Shown: positions 1 through 9,366, counted from the first letter of the stretch. The stretch is 64,000 bases of DNA from Muribaculaceae bacterium (GCA_022510405.1 JAFLTP010000005.1:48669-112668), one strand, 5' to 3'. Made by a program: numbers and translations. The notes: generated by a model from the letters alone, not told the origin.

Positions 1-588
1 CCCTCCCGCAGAAAGGCTGTAAGCCGTGCTGCCGGTTGGCGTTGCGGTTATCAGTCCGTCTCCTCTATATTCTGCGAGGAAACTATTGTTGACAGAGGCG
101 TTCACGGTAAGCATGGAGGACCCATAGCGCATGAAAGCTATTTCATTGAGGGCATATTTCCATTTGTCTTGTGGAATAGCATCGGAAGAAACTTCGATCA
201 ACATTCTTTTTTCTATACGGATATTCCCTCTACACACTTCTTCAATCATTTCCTCTGAATCCGACAAACCACATGATGCCAGATAACCCAAATGACCAGT
301 ATTGACTCCCAAAATTGGAATTTCCCTATCCCCTATCCAACGTGCGGCTCGAAGAAAAGTACCGTCTCCGCCTAAACTCATAACCAAAGAAGTGCCCGTC
401 GGAATATTGTCAATCGGTATTGAAGCAGCCATCTCCACATCATTATCCTCTAAATATTCCGCGAATTTTGTCTGAACATACACACGGAAACCTTTTTGAT
501 TCAAATATTTGAAAAGCCGCGGCAAGTCCTCTAAAGAATCGGGTTGCGTGCGGCTTCCATATATTGCTATCTTGTTGGATGAATTCAT
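1..588 (-). CDS. nadK: NAD kinase, partial (3' end beyond window)
   Basis: NAD kinase phosphorylates NAD+ to NADP+ in the cytosol. Only the first 196 codons are in the window and the frame is open to base 1; family members usually have about 290 residues. The ATG at 588 gives MNSSNKIAIYGSR. Visible signatures are GGDGT at residues 73-77, NE at 148-149 and the ATPTGSTAYSLSAGG stretch at the truncated end, all part of the NAD/ATP-binding core. It starts 47 bp after the CBS-domain gene on the same strand, so the two are probably cotranscribed. The family is certain; the C-terminal part cannot be judged. Confidence 0.95.
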   Translation of the reverse strand, partial: MNSSNKIAIYGSRTQPDSLEDLPRLFKYLNQKGFRVYVQTKFAEYLEDNDVEMAASIPIDNIPTGTSLVMSLGGDGTFLRAARWIGDREIPILGVNTGHLGYLASCGLSDSEEMIEEVCRGNIRIEKRMLIEVSSDAIPQDKWKYALNEIAFMRYGSSMLTVNASVNNSFLAEYRGDGLITATPTGSTAYSLSAGG

Positions 589-635
589 AATTTTGGTTTT
601 CAAATTCTCCGGTTAGGGAACTCCGTTTTTACCGG

Positions 636-1145
636 TTATACATTCATGAGTGCCTGTAGAGAAAGCAGCCTTTCAGTAGCAATCTCCATACTCTGGATGT
701 TGTCGCCAGAAGAATGGGCTTCCAACACATGGAAATCATATCTTTCCAAACTTCTAACGGCCGCCGTAGGATCGGAATGACGCACTCTCAAAGTCACTTT
801 TACCTGACCGTTTTCACCCGGCACAGAAAAAAGGTCGACCAAATGAGCATCCGAGTCCTCCACAGCATGAGCCAATATGCTGGCACTGTAGTCTTCCGGG
901 GCACATTCCACCGTGATTACACTACAATCATCACGGGCCGCGATCATTCTTCCGATACCCTCGAGCAAAGAAGTTTGATCTATAATCCCCAACTCTTCGC
1001 CGTCTTCCACCACTGTCAACTCACGATTTTTACTATCCAAAAGCCGTGGAATTACATCCAGAAGTGGCATCTCTGACTCAACTTGTGAATTTGATACCGG
1101 TGAATTTTCAGATTTTCTAATTGATAATATATCTTTTGCTGTCAT
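636..1145 (-). CDS. CBS-domain protein upstream of nadK
   Basis: A 169-residue soluble protein. The N-terminal half (about residues 25-75) reads as a CBS motif: a helix MPLLDVIPRLLDSKNRELTVVEDGEELGI is followed by a short loop and a second helix. The C-terminal half (about 80-165) has the beta-alpha-beta pattern of an ACT-like fold. CBS modules usually bind adenosyl ligands and act as regulators, so a role in sensing nucleotide or NAD(P) status next to NAD kinase is plausible but inferred. No catalytic motif is visible. It is the first gene of a two-gene minus-strand unit with nadK and is divergent from pdxJ. Confidence 0.75.
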   Translation of the reverse strand: MTAKDILSIRKSENSPVSNSQVESEMPLLDVIPRLLDSKNRELTVVEDGEELGIIDQTSLLEGIGRMIAARDDCSVITVECAPEDYSASILAHAVEDSDAHLVDLFSVPGENGQVKVTLRVRHSDPTAAVRSLERYDFHVLEAHSSGDNIQSMEIATERLLSLQALMNV

Positions 1146-1177
1146 ATTCTATCTTCTCTCCCTTATCCCTTTTTTCT

Positions 1178-1201
1178 TGGCACCCGGCACCTGGCACAGG
1201 G
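1178..1201. repeat. Short 7-bp-periodic tract (GGCACCY)
   Basis: Three near-identical heptamers, GGCACCC, GGCACCT and GGCACAG, lie in tandem between the divergent CBS and pdxJ genes. The sequence differs from the A/T-rich heptads found elsewhere in the window but shares their 7-bp period. Confidence 0.5.
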
Positions 1202-1209
1202 TACTTTAA

Positions 1210-1241
1210 ATTGTCTTTTAGGCCTTTTTTTGCTAATTTTG
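1210..1241 (+). promoter_or_regulatory. Bacteroidota-type promoter of pdxJ
   Basis: ATTG at 1210-1213 is separated by 20 bp from TAATTTTG at 1234-1241, one mismatch from the consensus TTTG-N19-21-TAnnTTTG. Transcription would start near 1248, giving a leader of about 67 nt to the ATG at 1315. Confidence 0.65.
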
Positions 1242-1314
1242 CACTTCAAATTTACAAATTTTATGCCGAATTTTCCGTTTGATTATAAAAAAGCGGAAAT
1301 TTATATTAAAAAGA

Positions 1315-2034
1315 ATGACTAATCTAAGTGTAAATATCAATAAAGTAGCCACTTTACGTAATGCCAGAGGGGAAAACCATCCCGACGTGGTGAAATTTGC
1401 AATGGATTGTGAAAAATTCGGTGCAAACGGCATCACAGTGCATCCGCGTCCCGACCAGCGACACATCACCTTCAAGGATGTGAGGGACTTGCGTAAGGTG
1501 GTCACAACAGAATATAACATAGAGGGTTTCCCTTCAAAAGAATTCTTGGATCTTGTTTTGGAAGTGAAACCTGATCAGGTGACTTTGGTGCCCGACCTGC
1601 CCGGTGCCCTAACATCCAGCCAAGGTTGGGATACAATGGAAAATCTGGAGACACTGAAAAAAATCTGCAGTCTGCTTCGAGACAACGGTATCAGAAGTTC
1701 AATATTTGTTAATCCATCCTCACAAATGATTGTGGGCGCAGCGAACGCAGGTGCCGACCGGGTGGAACTTTACACCAAACCATACGCAGACATGTTCAAC
1801 CAAGACCGGGAATTTGCAATTGCAACCTATATTGAGGCAGCCACTCTCGCACGTGAAGCCGGATTGGGAGTTAATGCAGGCCATGATTTAAATCTTGAAA
1901 ACTTAGGTTATTTTGCCGAAATGATACCTTGGCTCGACGAAGTGAGCATCGGCCACGCTTTGATTTCAGATGCTCTTTACTACGGCATTGAGGACACCAT
2001 CCGTCGCTATAAAAACGAATTGAAACAATCATGA
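1315..2034 (+). CDS. pdxJ: Pyridoxine 5'-phosphate synthase PdxJ
   Basis: Condenses 1-deoxyxylulose 5-phosphate with 3-amino-2-oxopropyl phosphate to pyridoxine 5'-phosphate, the last ring-forming step of DXP-dependent vitamin B6 synthesis in the cytosol. The 239 residues match the family length. HPRPDQRH (residues 43-50) carries the conserved His-Arg-His group; the NAGHDLNLENL and SIGHALISDAL segments near the C-terminus are typical phosphate-binding parts of this TIM barrel. I chose the ATG at 1315 (MTNLSVNINKVATLRNARG); the in-frame TTG at 1279 would add 12 basic residues not usual in the family. It overlaps the next gene by 4 bp (ATGA), suggesting translational coupling. Confidence 0.96.
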   Translation: MTNLSVNINKVATLRNARGENHPDVVKFAMDCEKFGANGITVHPRPDQRHITFKDVRDLRKVVTTEYNIEGFPSKEFLDLVLEVKPDQVTLVPDLPGALTSSQGWDTMENLETLKKICSLLRDNGIRSSIFVNPSSQMIVGAANAGADRVELYTKPYADMFNQDREFAIATYIEAATLAREAGLGVNAGHDLNLENLGYFAEMIPWLDEVSIGHALISDALYYGIEDTIRRYKNELKQS

Positions 2035-2645
2035 CCTTCTGGGAGACAGTAGAACGTGGTGAATATGTAATGATAGCCCTGGCTGTGCTATTCATCCTCT
2101 CGATTATTATCTGGTGGGTGAGGTCTGCGAAATTGGGAAGGGATCGAAAAACATATCCTGACCTTATGCATAGGGTGAGAGACCACGTGATAGAAGGAGA
2201 TATCGACAACGCCAGACAATTATGTGATACCATAGCCACGCCTGGCGCTAAGGTGGTTGAAACCGGATTAAGTCGGGTAGGCAAATCTATGCTTGAGGTC
2301 ACAACCTCTATGCAGGAAACGGCACTAATTGAGAAAGACTCAATGACCAGGGGGATCAGATGGCTTCGTTTCATTGCTGTTATCTCCCCTCTTTTAGGAT
2401 TGGGGGGCACATTGGTGGGGATAATCGACAGGCTACGCGACTTAGGTGAACTTGGACCAACAGTAGACTTATCAATGCTATGCGGTGCCATTTCTCCTAC
2501 AATCGTCACCACAGTGGCAGGTCTGGGAGTAGGTATTTTCGCACTTGTAGCCATCACTTGTCTTGATGCACGTATTGATTCTTCCCGACGAAGGCTGGAT
2601 GAATTGACAGTCGAATTCACAGATCTCTTAAATGAGCCCGCTTAG
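2031..2645 (+). CDS. MotA/TolQ/ExbB-type proton channel subunit
   Basis: A 204-residue inner-membrane protein with three predicted membrane segments, near residues 10-30, 115-140 and 160-185. A cytoplasmic domain separates the first from the pair. The FIAVISPLLGLGGTLVGII segment followed by ISPTIVTTVAGLGVGI is the signature of ExbB/TolQ/MotA stators that couple proton flow to TonB- or Tol-dependent work. It starts on the ATGA overlapping the pdxJ stop. Such genes are normally followed by an ExbD/TolR partner. Here the next gene is an unrelated DUF2723 protein, so the partner must be encoded elsewhere. Family confident, precise system unknown. Confidence 0.85.
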   Translation: MTFWETVERGEYVMIALAVLFILSIIIWWVRSAKLGRDRKTYPDLMHRVRDHVIEGDIDNARQLCDTIATPGAKVVETGLSRVGKSMLEVTTSMQETALIEKDSMTRGIRWLRFIAVISPLLGLGGTLVGIIDRLRDLGELGPTVDLSMLCGAISPTIVTTVAGLGVGIFALVAITCLDARIDSSRRRLDELTVEFTDLLNEPA

Positions 2646-2647
2646 GG

Positions 2648-2697
2648 TTTATTAGAATTTAAAGTTTAGGGTATAGGGGATAGAGTTTAGAAAAAGA
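2648..2697. repeat. Low-complexity intergenic tract, irregular heptads
   Basis: The 54-bp gap before the DUF2723 gene is filled with TTTAAAGTTTAGGGTATAGGGGATAGAGTTTAG-like sequence written as loose 7-bp units (AAAGTTT, AGGGTAT, AGGGGAT, AGAGTTT). It resembles the tail of the more regular tract at 47202-47280. Confidence 0.4.
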
Positions 2698-2699
2698 TT

Positions 2700-5600
2700 A
2701 TGCTTTCAAAAAAATATAACCTCATCAACAATATAGGCGGATGGCTCGTTTTTGCCATCGCGCTTATCACCTATTGGTGTACACTTGAACCCACCGCTTC
2801 ATATTGGGATTGCGGTGAGTTTATCATCCAGGCCGACAAACTTGAAGTGGGTCACCCGCCGGGCAACCCTATCTTTATGCTAACGGCACGTTTCTTCGCC
2901 AATTTTGCATCCACAGCCGGCAGCATCTCTGTGATGGTGAACGCTATGAGCGGCTTGCTCAGCGCCCTCACAATACTGCTCCTTTTCTGGACTATCACTC
3001 ATCTTGTGCGTAGACTCGTAGTGAAAGACGGCCAACGTAAAGAGATTTCCATTCAGCAGTATATGGCCATTATAGGAAGCGGAATCGTGGGTTCTCTGGC
3101 TTATTGTTGGAGCGACACTTTCTGGTTCTCAGCCGTAGAAGGTGAGGTTTATGCATTTTCTTCATTCTGCACCGCATTGGTCTTCTGGCTAATCCTGAAA
3201 TGGGAAGACCACGCGGATTCACCTCATTCCGACCGTTATCTTATTCTGATTGCCTATATCATCGGTGTGAGTGTGGCTGTCCACTTGCTCAACCTCCTTT
3301 GTATACCTGCCATCGTTTTGGTGTTCGCATTCCGAAAATGGAAGGACATGACGCTCGCCAAAACTCTGGTGGTACTGGTGATTTCCTTCGTAATAATTGC
3401 ACTTGTGCTCTTCGGTCTGGTGCCAGGATTTATCAAAGTGGCACAACAGTTCGAACTCTTGTTCGTCAATGGATTCCATCTGGGCTACAACAGTGGAGCG
3501 ATATTCTATGCACTCCTAACAGTTGTTATCTTTATCTGGACTCTAAACGAACTCTACCGCCAAAGAAACGGTTTCTGGATACGATTCTCGTTCCTTGTGT
3601 CTCTCGCCATCTCCGGTATCTTCTTTTTCGGCGATACCTTCATAATCGGATATTTCATCTTAGCTTTTGTAGCCTTCCTGCTTTTCTCCAAATATGGAAG
3701 GAATCTTTCAGTAAGGGTTTTGACTGTAATCATGTGGAGCATTGCTGTGATATTTGTGGGATACTCAAGCTATGCCTTGATATTGATTCGATCTACAGCC
3801 GACACTCCGATGAACCAGAATTCACCCGACAATGTGTTCGATCTTGCGAGTTACCTTAACCGTGAGCAGTATGGTGAAAATCCTCTGATTTATGGAGAGA
3901 CTCTCTACTCTTCCCCGATGAAACAGGTGAATTTTGTGCAACGTGACACAATCGGTTATCGGGAAGACGGAAGCGCGGTGACTTTGGCCACTCCTTATTA
4001 CTCGTCTGTTATCGAAAAGGGCAAAGCTCAATATGGCAAAGGAGTTCCGGGTGCATCGCCGGTTTCGGAATATGGCTTCCTTTCAGATGAGGAAATGAGA
4101 AATAATGCAAATCTGGCTAACCGGAGTGGTGATTATTATGTGAAAAAAGACTACAAACCGGAGGCAAAACTGAATCCGGAACTCAACATGTTCTTCCCGC
4201 GTATCTACAGTCGAATGCATAGGGAATACTACAAGCAATGGGTAAACCTGGACTCTGCTTCCGGTAATTTCGTCACACTCCATGCGTTGGACCCGGTGAC
4301 AGGAGAAAAAATTCCCGAATATGATATCCAGAGAGAACCTCAGTACAATCAGTTTACCGGAAGATATGCTTATCCGGAAAAGATGGCATACAAACCGACT
4401 TTCGGTCAAAACTTAGCATATTTCTTCAACTACCAATTGACACATATGTATCTGCGTTATTTCATGTGGAATTTCGCGGGACGTCAAAATGATATAAACA
4501 ATCAACAGGGGGAACTTGATGCCGGCAACTGGATATCAGGTATTCCGTTTATTGATAATGCCCGACTTGGCGACCAAAGCCTGCTTCCCGATGATCTCGG
4601 CAAAAACAATCAGGGTCATAACAAGTATTATATGCTCCCGCTAATCTTAGGCATCATCGGACTGTTGTGGCAATCATTCGCCGGCAAGAGAGGTATCGAA
4701 CAGTTCTGGATTGTATTCTTCCTCTTCTTCATGACAGGTATCGCCATTGTGCTTTATCTAAACCAACCGCCCAACCAACCGCGTGAGCGTGATTATGCCT
4801 TCGCCGGTTCTTTCTATGCTTTTGCCATTTGGATAGGCATGGGGGTAGCGGCACTGTGGAGAATTCTTATGTTCACCTCAGGTTCTTTTATCAACAAGCA
4901 ATTGGAGAAGAAAAAAAATCCCGGCTTCCCTACCGACACACCCGAAGGTAAAGAACTCGAAGAAAAAGAGGAGGCATTGGAAGAAATCAATCCCAAATCA
5001 TCTACTGAGGAACCTGAACAGATTGATGCCATTATCAACGAACCCAAACCGCTTTATCCTTTCTCTCGATATTGCGCTGCACTTGCATGCCTCATAGGTA
5101 TCATCATCCCTATACAGATGGTGAGTCAGACGTGGGATGACCATGACCGCTCCGGACGTTATGCCGCAAGAGACTTCGCGATAAATTATCTTGAAAGTCT
5201 TGAACCGAATGCCATTGTATTCTGCAATGGTGACAACGATACTTTCCCGCTTTGGTATGCGCAGGAAGTGGAAGGTGTGCGTCCTGACGTGAAGATTATA
5301 AATCTCAGTTACCTGAACTCCGACTGGTATGCCAACCAAATGCTCAAAAAGTCGTATGACGCCGAACCCATAAACATAACCGCTACTCCGGCTGATTATG
5401 CCTATGGTAAATCGGATGTTGCTTTGTTGGGCCGAGAGAATGCACCTTCAGATCTTCTCTCAAGTCTCAAACTCTTCTATCAAGGTTATGGACGTGAAAC
5501 CACAGGTTATCCATCCTTGCCGAGTGCAGTGGTTTCAATACCTGTAGATAAAGAGGCCGTAATGGAAAGAGGACTTGTGGCTGCCAAAGACACCGCGGAT

Positions 5601-6800
5601 ATTGTGGACAAGATTGTGATTAATCTCCGCAACACCAATTCATATAATTCCAAAGGTTACTTGAGTCTCGGAGAAATCCTGATGCTCGATATCATTGCCA
5701 CAAATGCGGCTGAAGGATGGCCAAGACCAATCTATTGGGTAACAACCGTGGGTGATGACTATCATTTGGGCTTTACTCCTTATCTGCGTTCCACCGGTAT
5801 GGCTCACCAATTGGTGCCGACAATGCAGGACGGCATTCCGGCACGCTCCGACAGGGCATATGATGTAGTGACCAAGAAATACCGTTGGGGTGGTGTTGAC
5901 TTTGAAAAAGGGAAGGCACCATACTTCGACGAAACAGCAAGACGTATGCTTCTTACTACCCGTTCTTCAATGTTGGATGTAGTTTCCGAACTTATTTACG
6001 AAGGTGACCGTATCCAATATCCGGAAAGAAAGTCAGGGATGTCGGAAAAAGAACTTCATATTTACTTGGGAGACCGCAGCCGTGACTCTCTTGAAAAGAG
6101 GGATTATTATGAGAAAGCTTTAGAAGTAGCGAACTTGCTTGACCAAAAACTCGATGAACGTACCGCTCCGTACGGGCTGAGCATCGGAAGTTCTCTCGGT
6201 GAGGTATATTGTGAACTTGGTGAGCCGTCTCGTCTTGATAACAAAGAGCTCACAGAAAAGGGTCTTGGAATTCTTTGGAAACTCCTTGAACAATATGCTC
6301 CTTATCTGGCCTACAACAGAATGGTTGCCTATAACTTCGGGGCACCGGCTCTCACTCCTGAAACACGTCTTATTCCGTATCAATACTATCATTTCGCAGA
6401 GATGTATCAACGATATGGAGGCAATATGGACGATGTGGAGAATCTAGTAAACAAGTATGGAATAACAATGGCGGAACTCGAAGAAAACTATAACAATCTT
6501 TACCGCCGTGGTTACACCACTTCTTCCGGTCCGGATGAAGAAACCATAAAGAGCTATGCCGAGGAAATCGCAAAATATTGCGAGATCGCAAACGAACTCT
6601 CGAAACTATCACCCGCTGAATATGCAGCCAGAAGCGAGGATGAAAAATTGGTTGACTCCATGCTCTACGTGGCAATAGAATACTACAAGAGCATAGATCC
6701 TGATCTTAAATATCTTGAACATTATGAAAACTTTAAGAAGTTGGATATGGCCAGGACCATAAGATTAGGAGAAGAGTACGAGAAGAATAACGAGTTGTAA
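2700..6800 (+). CDS. DUF2723 multi-pass membrane protein, GT-C glycosyltransferase-like
   Basis: A very large 1366-residue protein. The N-terminal third is a multi-pass membrane domain. Its first loop carries EPTASYWDCGEF and then EVGHPPGNPIF, the conserved start of the DUF2723 (PF11028) family; acidic residues in this loop are typical of GT-C protein-mannosyltransferase-like folds. More membrane segments lie near residues 640-730 and 790-810. The C-terminal half is soluble and rich in Tyr, Glu and Asp, probably periplasmic, with helical TPR-like character near the end. A role in glycan transfer to secreted proteins or lipids is inference from the fold. The final codons and stop are built from a heptad repeat that continues into the spacer. 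A charged 50-residue insert near residue 740 is low complexity. Confidence 0.85.
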   Translation: MLSKKYNLINNIGGWLVFAIALITYWCTLEPTASYWDCGEFIIQADKLEVGHPPGNPIFMLTARFFANFASTAGSISVMVNAMSGLLSALTILLLFWTITHLVRRLVVKDGQRKEISIQQYMAIIGSGIVGSLAYCWSDTFWFSAVEGEVYAFSSFCTALVFWLILKWEDHADSPHSDRYLILIAYIIGVSVAVHLLNLLCIPAIVLVFAFRKWKDMTLAKTLVVLVISFVIIALVLFGLVPGFIKVAQQFELLFVNGFHLGYNSGAIFYALLTVVIFIWTLNELYRQRNGFWIRFSFLVSLAISGIFFFGDTFIIGYFILAFVAFLLFSKYGRNLSVRVLTVIMWSIAVIFVGYSSYALILIRSTADTPMNQNSPDNVFDLASYLNREQYGENPLIYGETLYSSPMKQVNFVQRDTIGYREDGSAVTLATPYYSSVIEKGKAQYGKGVPGASPVSEYGFLSDEEMRNNANLANRSGDYYVKKDYKPEAKLNPELNMFFPRIYSRMHREYYKQWVNLDSASGNFVTLHALDPVTGEKIPEYDIQREPQYNQFTGRYAYPEKMAYKPTFGQNLAYFFNYQLTHMYLRYFMWNFAGRQNDINNQQGELDAGNWISGIPFIDNARLGDQSLLPDDLGKNNQGHNKYYMLPLILGIIGLLWQSFAGKRGIEQFWIVFFLFFMTGIAIVLYLNQPPNQPRERDYAFAGSFYAFAIWIGMGVAALWRILMFTSGSFINKQLEKKKNPGFPTDTPEGKELEEKEEALEEINPKSSTEEPEQIDAIINEPKPLYPFSRYCAALACLIGIIIPIQMVSQTWDDHDRSGRYAARDFAINYLESLEPNAIVFCNGDNDTFPLWYAQEVEGVRPDVKIINLSYLNSDWYANQMLKKSYDAEPINITATPADYAYGKSDVALLGRENAPSDLLSSLKLFYQGYGRETTGYPSLPSAVVSIPVDKEAVMERGLVAAKDTADIVDKIVINLRNTNSYNSKGYLSLGEILMLDIIATNAAEGWPRPIYWVTTVGDDYHLGFTPYLRSTGMAHQLVPTMQDGIPARSDRAYDVVTKKYRWGGVDFEKGKAPYFDETARRMLLTTRSSMLDVVSELIYEGDRIQYPERKSGMSEKELHIYLGDRSRDSLEKRDYYEKALEVANLLDQKLDERTAPYGLSIGSSLGEVYCELGEPSRLDNKELTEKGLGILWKLLEQYAPYLAYNRMVAYNFGAPALTPETRLIPYQYYHFAEMYQRYGGNMDDVENLVNKYGITMAELEENYNNLYRRGYTTSSGPDEETIKSYAEEIAKYCEIANELSKLSPAEYAARSEDEKLVDSMLYVAIEYYKSIDPDLKYLEHYENFKKLDMARTIRLGEEYEKNNEL

Positions 6801-6870
6801 GTTGTGAGTTGTGAGTTGTAAGTTGTGAGTTGTAGGTAACTTCTTTAAACTTTAATCTTTAAACTTTAAA
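6792..6870. repeat. Heptad repeat tract, AGTTGTR then TTTAAAC units
   Basis: From inside the last codons of the DUF2723 gene, AGTTGTA/AGTTGTG units run in tandem with a 7-bp period to about 6837. A second block of TTTAAACT-type units (6844-6869) then reaches the next ATG. The tract supplies the TAA stop of the upstream gene. Confidence 0.8.
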
Positions 6871-7497
6871 ATGTTTATCGAAAGACCTCCAAAGTGGTTC
6901 AGAATGCTCTTTCCGGGTGCTGTTTTTAGAATGCCCGAAAGCAATATGTCACCCGGCAAGGTCTACATAACATTCGATGACGGACCAATCCCGGAAGTGA
7001 CACCTTGGGTGCTTGATACGCTGGAACAATTCAACATAAAGGCCACATTCTTCATGGTGGGACAGAATGTGGAAAGACATCCGGAACTTTTAGAAGAAGT
7101 GAAAAGAAAAGGTCATATGGCTGGCAACCACACTCTTCATCACATAAGGGGGTTTGGTATTTCCCCAGAAGATTACATCGCAGACGCTGAGGCCTGTGAA
7201 AAATATACAGCATCCGGATTATTTCGCCCTCCACATGGCTGGCTCTCCCCTTCTCAGTTGAAGGAAGCGAAAAAACGATATAAAGTGGTGATGTACGATC
7301 TTGTGACCCGTGATTATAGTAAAAAGGTTAATGCCGAAAAAATCTTGGATAATGTGAAGGAACTTACCCGAGATGGCTCTATCATAGTATTCCATGATTC
7401 GTTGAAAAGTTATGACAAACTGAAGACGGCATTACCGCAAGCCCTTCGTTGGCTTCAGGATCAGGGTTATGAATTCGGCTTGCTATCCCTTCAATAA
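6871..7497 (+). CDS. Polysaccharide deacetylase family protein
   Basis: A 208-residue NodB-homology (carbohydrate esterase 4) protein. The TFDDGP motif near residue 36 holds the catalytic and metal-binding Asp pair. AGNHTLHH supplies the His-x3-His metal ligands, RPPHG is motif 3, and the IIVFHDS segment carries the C-terminal His. All canonical motifs are present, so it should remove N- or O-acetyl groups from a peptidoglycan or polysaccharide substrate. There is no clear signal peptide, but the basic amphipathic start (FIERPPKWFRMLFPG) may associate with the membrane. It follows the DUF2723 gene by 70 bp and precedes an epimerase, which suggests a cell-surface glycan context. Confidence 0.92.
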   Translation: MFIERPPKWFRMLFPGAVFRMPESNMSPGKVYITFDDGPIPEVTPWVLDTLEQFNIKATFFMVGQNVERHPELLEEVKRKGHMAGNHTLHHIRGFGISPEDYIADAEACEKYTASGLFRPPHGWLSPSQLKEAKKRYKVVMYDLVTRDYSKKVNAEKILDNVKELTRDGSIIVFHDSLKSYDKLKTALPQALRWLQDQGYEFGLLSLQ

Positions 7498-7532
7498 AAC
7501 ATCAATAACAATATAACGACAACAATTCCATA

Positions 7533-8537
7533 ATGAAGAAAGTGCTCGTGGTTGGTGCCGGTGGTTTTGCCGGTGGTTTCATCGTAGAGGAAGGTCTCCG
7601 AAGGGGTTATGAAGTTTATGCAGGTGTGCGAGAAACAACTTCAAGAAAGTATCTCTCGGATTCCAAAATAAAATTTGTGAATTTCGATTTCGATGAGCCG
7701 GATTCCTTGAAAAAAACTCTTTCCGAGACACTTCCGGCAGAGGAGAAATGGGATTGGATGGTATATAACCTCGGAGCAACAAAAGCAATTTCATTTTCCG
7801 ATTTTTCAAAGATAAATTACGAATACCTCCGGGAATTTCTCAATGCTTTGAAAGAAACCGATAAAGTGCCGGAGAAGTTTTTGCTCATGAGTTCACTTTC
7901 CGTTCATGGACCTCGCCATGAAAAGGATGGAGGCAAGTTTGTCGAGACCGACATTCCGGCTCCCAATACACGATATGGCGCTTCAAAACTCAAGGCTGAG
8001 ATGCTCTTGAATATGGACAAGATTCCATATATAATTTTCCGTCCCACAGGAATTTATGGTCCACGTGACAAGGACTATTTCCTTATGCTGCAGACAATCT
8101 CCAAAGGATTCGATTTCTCCGCAGGGTATAAGAAACAATTGCTGACCTTCATCTATGTGGAAGATTTGGCAAGAGCGGTGTATGATGCATTGGAGAAGGC
8201 ACCCGTAAACCAGACTTACTTAATATCTGAAGAAGCTGCTTATTCTCAGAAAGAATTCCGAAAGTTAGCGGCCGAAGCCTTGGGCAAAAAAGGTGTGTTT
8301 TCTCTTCCACTACCATTGTGGGCAGTGAAAGGCGTCTCAACTGTGGCAGAAAAATGGGGTGTGGCACGTATGAAGCCATCCACACTCAATCGCGATAAAT
8401 ACAACATAATGAAACAACGAAATTGGGATGTGGACGTTAGCAAGGCAAAAAATGATTTCGGATTCCATCCCCAGGTTTCTCTTAAAGAAGGTATTAAAAG
8501 AGCCACTGAATGGTACAAGAAGGAGAAGTGGCTTTAA
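7533..8537 (+). CDS. NAD-dependent epimerase/dehydratase (extended SDR)
   Basis: A 334-residue cytosolic short-chain dehydrogenase of the extended type. The Rossmann fingerprint GAGGFAGGFI lies at residues 8-17. The YGASK pentad around residue 150 contains the catalytic Tyr and Lys, preceded by the LMSSLSVHG strand with the catalytic Ser. RPTGIYGPRD is typical of nucleotide-sugar epimerases and dehydratases. The substrate cannot be read from the sequence. The 3' end overlaps the start of the DUF4271 gene by 28 bp, so the two are translated from one message. Confidence 0.88.
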   Translation: MKKVLVVGAGGFAGGFIVEEGLRRGYEVYAGVRETTSRKYLSDSKIKFVNFDFDEPDSLKKTLSETLPAEEKWDWMVYNLGATKAISFSDFSKINYEYLREFLNALKETDKVPEKFLLMSSLSVHGPRHEKDGGKFVETDIPAPNTRYGASKLKAEMLLNMDKIPYIIFRPTGIYGPRDKDYFLMLQTISKGFDFSAGYKKQLLTFIYVEDLARAVYDALEKAPVNQTYLISEEAAYSQKEFRKLAAEALGKKGVFSLPLPLWAVKGVSTVAEKWGVARMKPSTLNRDKYNIMKQRNWDVDVSKAKNDFGFHPQVSLKEGIKRATEWYKKEKWL

Positions 8538-9325
8538 CCCTCGCACCCACACCACATGAGGATTCATATTCAGTTTCTGATTCCGACTCAGTCACTGCAG
8601 CAGAACCTGTGTATGGAATTATCCTCACACCTCCTCCGCCCTCCGAGGTAACGCCGTTGCGACAACAAGACTCCTTAGGCGTATCGTTCATCCTCAGCGG
8701 TATGTTTTTACTCTTCCTCACAATTGCCCTTCGTTTCCACAATAATATCAAATATGCAGTGAAAATGTTCAGGAATATTGTGGAGACCCGCACACGTCAA
8801 AATATATTTGATGACACTGTGAGAGAAACAAGCCTAATTGTTTTGTTGAATATTCTCTGGTGTGTTTGTGTGGGAATCATCGGCTATAGCATTTATCAGT
8901 TTCAATTTCCTTCGGAGATGACATTCCACCATAGGAGTATCGGAATGCTTTGGGGTATGGCAGTCGCTGTGGTTTATTCACTTTTCATGTGGTGGGCGTA
9001 TTCCGGAGTGGGATGGGTTTTCAGCGATAAGTCACATTCAGAATTATGGGTGAAGGGCTTCGCTTCAAGCCAGGCTCTTATGACCCCTGCTTTATTTATC
9101 ACGTCGCTTTTAAGTATCTGTCGCCCTGAAACTGCCATAGGAGCGGGTGTTGCCTCAGCAATTGTCTTTATTTTGGTTAAATTAGTGTTTATCTGGAAAG
9201 GATATAGGATTTTTTTCAGTCAATTTTCGTCTTGGGTGCTTTTTTTATGCTACCTTTGCAGTCTGGAAATAGTTCCTTTGATTTTGTGTTACCGGTGTGC
9301 CCTCTTCCTCGGAAAAGAGTTTTAA
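8510..9325 (+). CDS. DUF4271 family integral membrane protein
   Basis: A 271-residue protein with a Ser/Thr/Asp/Pro-rich N-terminal 60 residues and then about seven hydrophobic segments: FILSGMFLLFLTIALRF, a segment near 105-125, the LWGMAVAVVYSLFMWWAY region and others. This matches DUF4271 (PF14093), a Bacteroidota membrane family without known function that often precedes a HemD-like gene, as here. The start ATG at 8510 lies inside the epimerase gene and gives the only full-length frame. It probably belongs to one transcription unit with the HemD-like and PPDK-like genes downstream. Confidence 0.8.
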   Translation: MVQEGEVALTLAPTPHEDSYSVSDSDSVTAAEPVYGIILTPPPPSEVTPLRQQDSLGVSFILSGMFLLFLTIALRFHNNIKYAVKMFRNIVETRTRQNIFDDTVRETSLIVLLNILWCVCVGIIGYSIYQFQFPSEMTFHHRSIGMLWGMAVAVVYSLFMWWAYSGVGWVFSDKSHSELWVKGFASSQALMTPALFITSLLSICRPETAIGAGVASAIVFILVKLVFIWKGYRIFFSQFSSWVLFLCYLCSLEIVPLILCYRCALFLGKEF

Positions 9326-9366
9326 AAATTCCGGTTTAATATTGGACTCTGAGATTATTCTTGGAT

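Noticed and set aside
1279..1314. TTG start adding 12 residues to PdxJ
   Set aside because: The ATG at 1315 gives the usual family N-terminus.
1871..2620. 249-codon minus-strand frame opposite pdxJ and the ExbB-like gene
   Set aside because: It is antisense to two recognised genes and has Ser/Arg-rich random composition without a domain.
3200..3859. 219-codon frame on the plus strand inside the DUF2723 gene
   Set aside because: It lies wholly within a well-supported membrane-protein frame, is rich in Cys, Arg and Ser like a shadow frame, and has no promoter.
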